From NCBI GenBank assembly GCA_008694505.1, contig VZDJ01000346.1, positions 8,853,244 through 8,917,243 on the forward strand: DNA of 64,000 nucleotides, given 5' to 3'. Below the pieces are notes generated by a model. The model did not search any database. It was not told the origin of the DNA and was given only the letters and a program-made list of their open reading frames with translations. Made by a program: the position numbers and the translations under genes. Numbering within the stretch: position 1 is the stretch's first letter; the number at the start of each line of letters is the position of its first letter. Shown one piece after another: positions 48,141 through 60,689 of this stretch. Source of the DNA: Cyanoderma ruficeps (lineage: Eukaryota; Chordata; Aves; Passeriformes; Timaliidae).

Positions 48141-51100
48141 AATTTTGGAGGAGTGTTTTAAAGAGAGTTATCTCTTCAGTTAAGAAAAAACAAGTAATCA
48201 AAAAGAAGTCTGTATCTCAACATTTCTAGATATTACAGCAATACTGGTATCTGTTGCATTAAAAACCCATCTGTAGAATATGTTAGATGAGTTGATGCTA
48301 AGTGTTTTTGTGATGTTGGGAAGAAACTATTGTTATTCTATATGGTAATACAAGACTGAATTAATTTGTGATTTTTTATTAGCAAATGGTTATGTATTTG
48401 TAAATAGAGTATGGATTGTTCCCATAGTGTTATTATAATAATCATAGTATTTTATTTTACAAAATATACTGCACGTAAAATACTTGTTGTTCAAAACATC
48501 AGCTTTAAAATACTGTCTTTTTTTCAGTACCTGTAACCACTTCAGTAGCCACTGCAGCTGGAGAGTGTAAGATATGGGCACAACTACAAAAAGTCAGATT
48601 AGAGCCACAAATGATGTATTCATTAATTTGCTTTATTCTGCTTAAGTGAAAAAGTCATAGCTAATAAAGAAGTGTACAGTATATTCTTTGATGTTAAAAA
48701 TGCTCATCTTTCATGTTTGAGAACTTTTTTATCTTGATTTTTAAGCACAACTAGTATTCATTACATTAAGGTCTGACAAAAAATACATGTTTAAAACAGA
48801 TTGTTTTTAGTCTGGTGCATTACCTTTCTACCATACTTCTGAAGCAGGAGACTTGCAACTTTAATACACTCTCTGTTTTTTATATAAAAATATTTTACTT
48901 GATTGTAGCTAATGAATACACACCTCGGACAGATAGAGAAAAATCACAGTTTAAGTAAGGTTATAACATCTTGCCATCTGCATTTACTTTAAATAGTCAT
49001 CTTTTGAAATTGGCCACATTTGCTTTCTCTCAACTCAGTTTCATTCACATTTAAATACTGCTTTTGTGTTTTCTGTGCTGCTGTGATTGAATTAAAACTA
49101 TCATAGTATTTATCTTTTATCACTTTTAGGATTACTTCAGATATGCAGCATCTTTTTCTTAGTGTCTGGGAGTTTTAATAAAATTCAGGTTAGGCTGTTT
49201 TAATCATAAGCATCCACTGAAATGTGTTATCCTCCTCTTCTGCAGCTGAATGTATTGACATATAAAAAGAACTAGACTATTCAAAATTACAAATCCTTTA
49301 GACTGTTAAATAATCTTTCTTGTAAGTTTGTAAACACACTACAAATTGTTAAAACAGAAAATTGTAATTCAGGTTGTGATAAAGATTTGGTGCTGTGCAG
49401 GAAGATGTTCTGAATTGTGTGAAAAGGATTAATGTAGAATTTGGTATAAAATCATCTGTGTTAGAACACGTAAGGGTGTTAGAAACAGGTGCTTTTAATG
49501 AAATAACTGAGGACGCTGTCGGGTCTTCTGAGGTTTGACAGATGCAGACACAATGTAAACATGCTCTCATGACCACCAAGCACCACGATAAGGTGCTTGC
49601 TTACCCAGTGCACTTTGCCTATTTCGTGGCAATCCAGACAGGAGCATTTCAGCCGACAGTACAAGTATGTAGAGCAAATTCTGTTAAATAATGTGCTTCC
49701 AATATGTCTGTAACTGTACCAGACTGCTGTTGTGAGTCTCCCTACAGGCATACTGTGAACACGACTGGACAGTTGTGAACAAAAGTTATTTTCCATAAAT
49801 TAGGAGGTACTCAAGTTAGTTAGTGTATAAAAGCAACTTGGATATTCCTAGCTGTCAAGGACATGTAATTATTTTTTGACAAATTCTCCGGATTGTAAGA
49901 AAAGATGAAAATTCTTTTCTATACATGTATCTATAAAATAAAAACATGCAATCAAAAACTTCATATTCACTATTCATCTGCTTTTCTCTTGGACTGGAAA
50001 GAGCTAAGTAAACAGAGTTATTCTGAGCTATCTTGTCATGTTCTTCGGTCGGACACTGTAGCATGTAGCTTGTCATTCCCGAGATAGCTGAGCATGGGCT
50101 AATATCCACTGAAAATCTGTGTGTTTTTAATAGACTTTGGATTTGGTATAAATTTACATAAAAGGAGAATGCAGCTATGCAGCAGCAGTATCAAAGCAGA
50201 TAGTTTATTCTACTGAAATTCACAATGAATTTCATGAGTTCTCGTGGAATTCACGATGTTTTAAGGAGGGAGAAGCAACTGAAAGACAGCAGGTATGGTA
50301 TTGCTGGTTTTGTTAGCAGTGTTTATCAACTGGTGTTCTCCTTAACCCATGACTTAATGAAGCTTTAAAATTACTTAGTGCATGAGCTAAGAATTTTGTT
50401 TGAATGACAACTGCATACTTGAAATGCATATACTTCAGTTACTTTGTAAATAGCCTTTAAATGTTCTCACAATTCTCCCCTACTTGAAATCCCAACCCAA
50501 ATGCCAAGCATCCACTTAGTATCACAAAATATAAAGCTGTAAACAGGCACAGGACTTTATAAACATCTGTATTTTATTCCAGAATTCTGGTTTTTACATG
50601 CAGTGTTATAATTGTAATAAAGGACTATGAGGTTAATGAGCTGAGGAAGAAGCAGCTGGTCAGAATTATTTCTCATAATAACTAGAAAAGATGAGGTAAA
50701 ATCCTCTAGCTTTCTTTTCTCTTCCAGGTACAGAAACACCATAGTATGCTCGCTGTTATGTTCACCTCTTGGTTTTAGAACTGGCACCTCTCCAGCCCCA
50801 GCATAAAGATACAGCTCTGACATATCTGGATTAGCAAATGATTTGTTTAGATAGTGCTATGGTTACATGGTAGGGACCCCAAAGGGCCCCAACATGTGGT
50901 GTCAGGCAGAAAATTTAAAATTGCAGGGCGTATCTAAAGCATGGCTATAAGTAAGTGTTCCTTTTAATGTTTCATTACTTAGAACTCTCTTCACTTATTT
51001 TCTTACTGTTTTTACCTGCTTGAATTTCTTTTTTATTAGTTTTAATAGTCTGACTTGTGCACCCAAAAATGCAGGAAAACTTGATCTAAATAGTTTTTAC

Positions 51101-53263
51101 AGGTATGGGGGTTTTTTGCTGATCTGTAAAATATGACGCAAGAGCACATACCACTCTTTTGGAGCACATCCCCAAAAGATCTGCTTAGAAAATTAGTATT
51201 CTGAAGACAACATGATATATTGTCAGCCATCTGCAGTAATATTTGCTTTGTAAATAAACTCAGTGTTCTTATAATGCCTGTGCAGATGTTTTATACAGTT
51301 TACTTAACACTTCTTTTGCTAAAAATCTTAAGTGAGGTTTGCAAAATCATAAAGCTGCAGTGTGGAGCTTTCTGCCAAAATTATATGAAAGGTTACGTGT
51401 TTCTGTTTATTTGTAACATCTCTTGCAGAAGACACTGTAAAAATGTGAAAGCTGGTTTCATTTAAAAATCAGTTTTTCAAGACAACATATTTAAAAACTC
51501 CCACTGTGACCTAAATGTATGACAGCAGCTTTCTACACTTCTACTAGTTAAGAGATGCAGATTTGTAATTTTCCTTACCTGTGAGTTTCCAGTGCCCATA
51601 TTGAGAAGTTTATGTACTTTTAAAACACAATAATTTTTTTTAAAAATAAAATCCCTCTAGACAGTGTTCTTGATATTTTGAGTGAAGAGAACCATTCACA
51701 CAAGTCCCAAAGTGAAAGTAAAATTCCCATTCTTCTTCTAGTTAAGCATGGATTTAAACCACTGACTTAATTAAACAACATTTTGGATTTATTAATCAAA
51801 ATGTATGTAATCAATTAAAATTTACCTTCAGGTTTTTTTAGAAAGCTTAGCAGTGGTGAAAGGGGTTAAAAATGGATTTGAAAATAGGTGTGTTTACATA
51901 ATACAGCAAACGCTTTAATATATATTAAGCGTAGTTAATAAAATGCAGATTTTCTGTAATTCAGAAATATTAGTTAGCCTCTCTTAGATCCACATGAGTG
52001 GGAAGATACCATTCATAAGTCTCAACACCATGTAAGAATGTGTATTTCAACTTAAAGGAAAATGAAGTTATTTTACTAGGTGTTTCAGTTTTTTGGATGC
52101 ATCATGTTTAGCATGAATTTTTATAAACACTTATCTTAGCAGCTGACTTTAATTATATGTTCCAAATTCACAAACATAATAGTATCGAGAAGAATAACTT
52201 CTATGTCAAGTAAATGATGATTTTGTATAACTAGTAAATGTTAAATAACCATCTCCCAGTTCACTGCTGTAGAAATGAACTACACATACTTCAGCTTTGT
52301 TCGCAGTTTCATGCATTAATTTCTGATGTGAAAAAACAAAGTTAGTTTTTCTGCTTGCTGTATTGGAGGCTCACAGCATTGTTTGAAAAGAAAAAAACAA
52401 TTTTTATAATGGACTAGCTTGGAAATCTTGATATCTCTAAGGATATTCTGAACGTTGTCTTTCACTGTTTTTTTTTTTAATGATACTTCATGAAATTTAT
52501 ACTGTGCTGTGCCATGAAGATTTAAACATCACCCTTAGCTTAATTCCTTGATATTTTTGCCCTTTGTGTGGACTTTAGGGACATGTTTATTGTCTATATG
52601 TTGGTGATCATGGTGACACTCATTATATTACTGAGACAATTACTTCAGTAATTCAGGATTTTTATTACATTTACCTGGAAACATTAATAAATTGAAAGAT
52701 CATTTCAGTTTATGAAAATACTTCAAAATACTCCAAAAAAGCCTTCAGTCATAAACACAGGACAATACACAGCCTCCTCCAGTATTACTCGTATTGGTGC
52801 TTTATGTTGGTTCCTTGCTTTTCTGACATTTTTAGCATTAATTGCTTAACCTCTGTAAAAGACCTGTGGTATGCTTTCCTCTGCCCAACTAAGATTCTTC
52901 TTTAATCTTTACCTGCAACATTCATCGTGACTATCATCATTGTCTATAAAGTCTGAATTACTGTACATTTCTAGTAAGATAAATACTAGTTTAGGAAATT
53001 ACCAAACAATTAGAGAATATCTGATGTGAATTCTTCATTGTAACTATGATGGTATTCTGGAAGGGGATAAAATTGATACCAGTAAAGGAACGATTTTGTA
53101 TTTAAAGTAGACATGACTGAGTCTGGGATTAATAAATAATTGTCTATTTTTAGATTTTGTTTATTTACCAGAAGATTGTACAAAGAAAAGCTATTTATTC
53201 TGATGAGTTTGCTAGCATCCCAGATGAATGTTAGAGAATTAATAGAAACAACTGCAAGTGAGA

Positions 53264-53320
53264 AATCCAGACTGTGCTCTGTGCTTTGTGCACAATCCAG
53301 ATTGTGCTCTGTGCATTGAA
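53264..53320. repeat. 30-bp imperfect tandem duplication
   Basis: AATCCAGACTGTGCTCTGTG, then ctttgtgcac, is followed at 53294 by a second copy that differs by a C-to-T change and a diverged end (cattg). It is a recent local duplication without coding content. Confidence 0.9.
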
Positions 53321-55205
53321 TATGCTCGTAGGTAAATTCAATCAGAATTTAGAGAATTTCACAATATGCAGTAACAGGGCATTGTTTTCTTGGTATTTAT
53401 GCTGTGTGGGTGATTTTCAGTTAATAGTACCCTGTATATCTTGAAAAGAACCTCCAATATGTCATGTAGTTACCTTGAAGTGTACTTTCCGAAATCTTTT
53501 GAAACTACAATACATTCCCAAGACTTTCTGAAGTCTGACTTTCCTGTCATAGGTGTGAATAGAATTATTTACACATTTGAGATGTTAGTTTTTGCCTCTT
53601 TGTGTCTTGGTACAACCATTTCAGTGTACGTGGAGATCTTATCTGTCCTCTCCACTTTCTTACATATAGGTTTCCTGAGTTGATTAAGGCTTTTTGGTTT
53701 TACATGACAGGTGTGAGTCTATCAGAGTGGTACTGTAAATCTCAAATTATCTTTAATGAACTTGTGGCTTTTCTTTCAAATTTGGGATTAGGTTAATATG
53801 ATATTAATAAGTGTACCTCTAAAATGTAAATGGCCTTATGTAAACTAAGTACACATTAAATGAAATAGTTTTTTGATATGTGTCTACTGTAGTTCACAAA
53901 TACTTTGGAAAGCAGTGCCTATGCAGATAGCAACTGCAAAAAGAACCAGGATTGACTCTCCTTTAGAAAATTTGGGCATTTTTTGTTCGTAGTACATCAC
54001 ACTTGCATACTTTTCCCACTGTGTAACCAAGTACCACAAATTTCATATTTTTCAAAGTTGTTTGTTTTAAAGAAGACATTGGCTTTTGACGACTTGAGCC
54101 CTGTGTGTCAAGTGTCTGTTGAAGTGCACATATTAAGAAAAGGAAAAAAAGAAGGTAATGACTGGACTGCCTGTGTAACTTTACCTACCTTGCAGTGTCA
54201 TGACTTCAGCAGTATAACATACTGTGGCTATTTTTATTCAGACTCATTGTTTGGCATTTAAATGCTATTTATTTCAGCCTTGAATCACTGTTATAGAGCA
54301 TGAAGTTTTAAGCAATAGAAAGGAATACATGAATTACTCAAGACTTCCTATTTAGAAGAGATATATATAGTTTTTCATTCTTCCTTTACTTACATTACTG
54401 CTACAGAAAAGCACAGCCTTATGTGGAATTTCTACTGTAAATCTTGCATGCCTTTCTAAGTTACTTTCATTTTCCTCAGCCTCTCTGCCTGTGGATACAG
54501 TGTTTTTATTGAGCACCTCAGAAGTTATGTAAAGTCATCTATGTGTTTTCTGTTGCCTCTGAGAAGCTGTAATGTTTAAGAAAAAAAGGAAACAGAAACC
54601 ACAGCTATATACTATTCAAATTACTTTTAAAAGGAGGTACATGAGGCATCTACTGCTGAAGAGCTTTCACCTTTTAACTTAAAGTGCAAGACCAGTTGGT
54701 ATCCATAGTCACAACACTACAAATGTTCAACTGCTAAAGAAGGAATGAAAATAGCTCCCTTGGTACTCTGTTGGCATAAGGGGAAAAATCCTTTTGCAAT
54801 TCCCAAAAGCATACTGCAGTAAGAAATTGCAAAATACAGTTTTGGCAGATAATACTGAGGTGTTTATAAATGCAGAAGCTGAACTGTATTAAGAAACTCA
54901 GCAATTTTCAGAGAATTTGCTAGTTTTAGTTTTTAAAATCCATATTTTAAAAATCTCTAACTGAATGTTCTATTGAAAATCACTTGGAGCTATATTGAGG
55001 CATTACTTACTTTAACCAGATCATTAGCTCCTAATCCTCTTAAAATGTGTCACAGTTGAAGAAAAGGTGTGGTAACACTCTACCAATCCAGTCATAGAGA
55101 GAAGGAGGATGCAATTCTGTTACCAGTGTGGTAGCATACATTGTGGTGCACAGTTAACTGCCTAAAGGTCGTAGAAATAATAATTTGTAAATTCAATAAG
55201 CTTTG

Positions 55206-55293
55206 CTCTGCTGGTTTTCATAGTAGAAAACCAGCAGAGTAGGAGAGATTAGGCATTCTCAGCAGAGAAGAGATTATTAGGCATTCTCACAGC
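55206..55293. repeat. Perfect 14-bp inverted repeat followed by an imperfect direct repeat
   Basis: CTCTGCTGGTTTTC (55206-55219) and GAAAACCAGCAGAG (55226-55239) are exact complements around ATAGTA. The phrase GAGATT(ATT)AGGCATTCTC then occurs twice (about 55245-55260 and 55270-55288), with a cagcaga piece copied from the stem between the copies. The whole looks like template-switch or slippage mutagenesis rather than a functional RNA. Confidence 0.9.
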
Positions 55294-56649
55294 TTAGTTA
55301 AGAGTAATGCATTTGGATCTTGACTGATACTGTTCTCTGCATTAATAGAGGTGATGGTATGTGGTCCTCTCTTCCCTGCTGGCTCATGGGTGATATCAAG
55401 TATTTCAGTAAATATCTATTTCCCACGATTTCAGAGCCTTGTAGCATACCTCAGCTATTTTCTGCCTATTGTATCTTACACAGATTTACAGTCTATATAT
55501 AGAATGATTCTGTATGACTAATTCTGTCAAACCCAGCCTATTTAAGATAGCTTTGAGACTTCTGCTCTGTCAAAATATTATTCCTCTCACTGACTTGCAA
55601 AAGCTCTTTTCCCATTGACACGTGTTTCCTCAGTGGCTTGCCTCTCCATGGCTTTTTGGCCTTCAGCTGAAGTTCTCTGTGCAGAAGTTTGTGTGGATTT
55701 TGGAGGGTTTTTTAATCAAGTGTTCTTCAGAATTGCTACAGTGATCAGAAGATGTTTGTGGCATGCGTGGAGACTCTGGTATCTTCATTAGTAATGTCAG
55801 TGTAAACCTGTGAAGTGCAGCTTCTGGTGGTACGAACAGAATTACATTCACACTTATCTAGAATAATGCCGTGATAAAAACCTACAAACAATATTGTCTT
55901 TAGAAGGGATTCTGACATAGCAGCTTTTCACTGAGGTCCACATCCAGGTGATTTGGACCTGGAGGTTTTCAAAACTCGTTTGCTTTGAAGGTGACTATAG
56001 TAAATAAGCAATCATTTAAAAATGGTGAAAATGAAGTAGTTTAACCAGTGTGTATACTTTTTTATTTCTGTGCTTTCTGCTCTGGGATTTGGAGAATGTA
56101 TAATGCATTTGGCATAGAACATAGAGTGAATCAGGGAGGATAAATACTGAATTAATGGTGTGAAACAGAACGTTTCAGGTTTGAATGCTTAAAACGGACC
56201 CTGTTGTCTGATGAGAGCTGCGTGCAGTGTTCTGAATATCTGTGTACATAGATATTTATGCAGTGGCATAGTTGATATTTTCTGTTTTATTACTTGTTCC
56301 TTTCTTCCTACTGAACGTTGATCTAACACTTTTCAGAATAAACAGAAATGTTGTTTTCTTAGGCAAAGTAGTCAGCTCAGTTATCATTTACATGTGAAGT
56401 TAAAATATGAGGCAGCAATACCAATAGGAGACGTGTGTTTATCTGTATTGAATCAGGTGGATATTTCGGAGTTCCTGGGTCAGCCCTGTTTGTGGTTACT
56501 CTGGATGACTCAACAGAGCTAGTCACCACATGGATGTCCTCTATTGGCTTGGGCAGCTCAGGTCCCTGCAGGGCTCTGCCTTCTTCCATAGTGAAAATTA
56601 CCATGTTTGCCTATGACTGTATTTTTTTTCTCCTAAATAGTTTGCGCTG

Positions 56650-56908
56650 TCTCAGACCAGTGACAGGACTTGAGGACACGGAATAAGCTGAGGCAGGGAA
56701 GGCTTGGGTTGGATAGCAGGAAAATGTAGGCATGGAGCAGGCTCCCCAGGGAACTGGTCACAGCACTAAGCCTGACAGAGTTCAAGAAGTGTCTGGACAA
56801 CATTCTCATGCACATGGTGTGATTCTTGGGGTGTCCTGTGCCAAGTCAGGAGTTGGATTTGAGGATCCTTGTGTGTCCCTTCCAGCTCAGCATGTTCTGT
56901 GATTTATC
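56650..56908 (+). mobile_element. CR1 LINE 3' fragment, sense
   Basis: From about 56650 the sequence follows a CR1 3' region. It includes GCAGGCTCCCCAGGGAACTG, GAGTTCAAGAAGTGTCTGGA, and a ggggtgtcctgtgccaagtcaggagttgga-type phrase. It ends in a TCTGTGAT terminus near 56905. A short internal deletion is likely near 56730, where the usual segment between 'ttggatagcaggaaaa' and 'ggagcaggctcc' is missing. It belongs to a subfamily different from the CR1 ending at 22303. The left boundary is approximate. Confidence 0.9.
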
Positions 56909-57998
56909 TATATAATTTTCTCTCATCCCTTCTAGATAGCCTAGTTTCTTTAAAAACCTGTGATTAAACAACTTGTGGAATTTGTGTAGGGAATTCCAGT
57001 AGACTTCGTAACTAAATCTGCTTTGTACTTGTTGGTTCTCTAGGATAACACTAGATTTCAGTGATAGTATTTCTTACTTTAAAATTTTCACCATTTTTTT
57101 GCAGACTAGAATATCATCCAAAAGTAATACTAGAGATTAAATGGAAGAAAGGATTTGTTGCCCAACTCCTCTGATTTTTAGTTTCAGTTCATTAAATAAA
57201 GGAAATAGAAAAATTCTTGATAAATAAAAAAATCCATATGGTGATTTTGATTCAAATCTTCTTGACATCTCTTTTCAGTAGTTCCATTCCTTAGTATTAC
57301 TGTATTTTTCAAGTGACACTAAAAATCTTTGTAACATGCAAAAATAGCCACAACAGCCTTTAAATTGGGACTGAGGAGGTCTCAGGTAGGGCAAACAAAA
57401 AATTGGGAAGTTGACTCAAAGTTTCTTCAGAGCTGCAAATACTTCCTGCTTAAATGGAATGTAGTCTCCTCTTGATCCCTAAGAGTAACTGTAAATGGTA
57501 CTGGTTCCATACAGAAAATAGAAAGAAACAGCCTTGATGTTGCAACATGTATCTGAATTCATTTTTCAGCAAGCTAAACACGCTAAAATTCTCAAACCTT
57601 TATTAGCATTTTAAAAACCTGGTCAGGAAGGATCAAGTCTAAGGACAGAGAGTCAGATTGATGATCAGATTTATAATAGTGACTAATAAATAGTTTTCTA
57701 GTGGGACTTCAGGAGGAAAAGACAAAGGAACCAGATTTTGGTAGAAATCTTTGTAAGCTGCTAGTTTGTGTTACTGAGTTTCTGCTTTCGTAGCAATGTG
57801 TCCATTAACGGCCTCTGCTTGGAGTCAGTTTTGGCCACCCTGCAGTGTCTGGAAACACAGCTCTCTGACTGACTCAGATGTTGTATTTCCCCATATTCTT
57901 TTATGAATAAAACAAAGTCTTCTAAACACTTCATGTTTTTGAAAGCATTCAGATTTTCTTTACTTGCTGACTATATGAAGTCCTTATAGTATATCCTT

Positions 57999-58034
57999 CC
58001 TTTCTGTCTGTTTAGCCCTTTCTGTCTGTTGAAT
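57999..58034. repeat. 18-bp tandem duplication
   Basis: CCTTTCTGTCTGTT recurs 18 bp downstream (57999 and 58017), with TAGC ending the first unit and GAAT the second. Confidence 0.88.
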
Positions 58035-58940
58035 TTAGAGTTCCTCATTTTCCTTTTATTTACAGAATAGTAAGTAGGATGGTTAAATATATAAACGAAC
58101 TAAAAGTGAACAGGAGGAAACAATACTTGAGCAAGATATTCTTGCAATAAAAACATAGAATTAAGGAAGAGGTGCTATGCAGCTCAGCATAGTAATATTG
58201 CCATTGCCTTTTCATAGAGATGATTCAGTAGTCCTTTAAATAAAGTTGACATTTCTGTATACTACAGCTGCCTACACATTTTCTTTTTTTCTTGGTCTTT
58301 ACTGACTATTCAACTGTTTCCCTGGACCCACATCACCATATTCTCAAAGATAAATTAAAGTTTTGATCAAATGATTTTGGAAAAAAAGCAGCCTTTCAAG
58401 ATAACTTTGTTTTCCTTTCAAAAACGTGCAGCACACAAGTTAAATATGAATAATCCAGCATTTTTGTGAAAAATTCCAAGTCAGCATGTCACAAAGCTTT
58501 TCCTCAGTGAAAAGATGAACTGCTAAATGGACTAAGTTCCATTCTTTACATCAGAGATGGTGTGAAATAAGTGAAGATTGTTTTCCATGCCTTGATTTGA
58601 TATGGATTGCTGCAGATTGATTTGCAGAAATGTAACTTCTTTTAGATTGAAAAATTATGCCTTACATACAGCACTTTGTGTTAAACAGTGTACCCAGCAG
58701 TTTTCTTTTTGCCTCATTATGTTGCATTTTTGAGTATAATTCTATGTCATAATTCTGTAATTCAGCATTTGTGAGCATTTGGGTATGTATATTGATAAAG
58801 ACAGGATTTTTTTTTCTTTAAAAAAATGATGGTGACTTATCAGAACATTCAACTGAAATTTGGCCTGTCTGATTTAGTTATGATTAACACTGGATGGACT
58901 CATGCATTGAATTTTTTCTATTAGCTACAGTAGGCTAATA

Positions 58941-58966
58941 TATATGCCACTTAGCTGTGGCATATA
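58941..58966. repeat. Perfect 10-bp inverted repeat
   Basis: TATATGCCAC (58941-58950) and GTGGCATATA (58957-58966) are exact complements around TTAGCT. Confidence 0.9.
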
Positions 58967-60689
58967 ACTTCAACATCTGAATTCTATCTATGGGTCCTGC
59001 TGTGTGATTTAATAACTGCAGTTCTCTACCTCACTTTCTCTAATTTTTTAAAATAAAAATAATTATGTTGACCCCTCCCATTTTTGAAATGGTTTTCTGC
59101 TATAAATCTCAATAGGAATTAGAAGGTCATGGTAGCAGTAGAAGTATGTTCTTACTGAATGTTTCTGAATATCAAAAGCTTTTTTAATTTAAAAAGTAAA
59201 ATAAAAAAAAGAATGGTGTTAAAATCTTGTGGTGCATGTGTTCTTGGCCGAAGAATAACTTGTATGAGGGAACTGTGTTTGTTATTACAGACCGAAGTGC
59301 CTTCGTTAATGGGAAAGTGTTACCCCACTACTTCTCTTTTAATGAAATATTCTAATATTGGTCTAAGGAACTAAACTAATTAATCTCAAAGTTCATTTTC
59401 AGCATTTGGTGAGTGTAAAACTCTATGCAAGTACAGTAGACTTGGAGGATTTTTCTGACATAAAATTGGGATAATGTTTGCATCTGTAGGCATTCAAGTC
59501 AACCTTGAACAGAGAGACATACAGACATATACTTTAGCAGTTAGACAAAATTCATTAACTTACTGTAGCAGCTATAATGTAAAAATATCTTTTCACAGTC
59601 ACATAAACTTTGATGTGGCTTGAAGTATCTGTTTCCCTTGTCTGACTCCACAGTTCAGGATGAAATGCAGGACAATGTCTCTTAGATAAACTGATTATTT
59701 TGCAATACAGTTGTACTGGCTTTGTCTTTGATATTCCAAAGTAGACTGAAGTTGTATGATTAGTTTTTATGTGGTGTAGCTGCAATTTTTAACTCTTCAG
59801 CTCTCATTCTTCATTTTGGGATGTTACTGAAAATGGCTATGGTGCCACAGGATAACTAATTGGTAAAGCTTGTTTGGAATGTGGGTAAGCGAGCTGTACT
59901 GGCAGTAAGCAGAGTAGTAAAGAGAAGTCTTTTTCTCTTACTTGACTCCCAGGCTAAAATCAAACAGACTTAGATATTTCCACACTTAGGGATTTACAAT
60001 GCATCTGCTTTGAGTCAGACAGCAGAAATATACTTTTATATACTTTTATAAAACAGAACTCTTCACTTGGGTGTAATATGCAGATTTGCATTTTTAAAGT
60101 ATGCCTTAGTAAAAATGCCCTTCAAAACAGTAAGAAAGAAAATTATTCTCCCAGGTATCATTTAAAATAATTGGATGCTAAATTAATGGTGCTAACTCTA
60201 CCTGTTAGCGTCTGTGTATCATTCATGTGTCCTGAGACATCTAGGAGTCATGAGTGCTCAATGCTAAAATAATTAATGGAGCAGTTTATATTGCAAGATG
60301 GTGTAATATTTTTTAAGTTAGTTACCGAAAATATACAAAACTTGTCAGAATTAGATTTTATTGTAAGTCATTCCATTTGTTCATACTTGTGATCCCTCTC
60401 TTACAGTAAATGTACATCAACTCATACTTCAGTTACTGCAGAGGTTTTTCAGTTCATTTTACTGGGAATAGCATTAAGGTGTGTTTGGATACTGCATACA
60501 CACAGAGGAGAATTTGGAAAAAATTCTGCTAGACTGGTCCTTTACTGTTGCAAAAATTCATTTTCAGGTGCATAAATCGCAAATTTTTTTGTCTCTTCTT
60601 CCTAATAATCTTTTTCTCCAGTTGTTGGAAGAAACAGTAATGCAGTTTACTCATTCACAAGATTTGTGCATCCCAAAAAACGTTTTTTG

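Larger units (their letters stand above)
38204..56649 (+). other. VPS13B: VPS13B intron, long segment with little recognisable content
   Basis: This is about 18 kb of AT-rich DNA. It contains an A-rich low-complexity tract at 39276-39335, an (AT)n(AC)n microsatellite at 48116-48140, a 30-bp near-tandem duplication at 53264-53320 and a hairpin with an adjacent duplication at 55206-55293. Mildly GC-richer patches at about 43080-43200, 46925-47095 and 47760-48060 are not identified. The open frames on both strands at 46770-47165 lack any family resemblance that I can see. I found no VPS13B exon here. Confidence 0.78.
56909..60689 (+). other. VPS13B: VPS13B intron, segment right of the last CR1
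   Basis: This is AT-rich intronic DNA. It has an 18-bp tandem duplication (cctttctgtctgttt units) at 57999-58034 and a perfect 10-bp hairpin at 58941-58966. No gene or repeat family was recognised. Confidence 0.78.
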
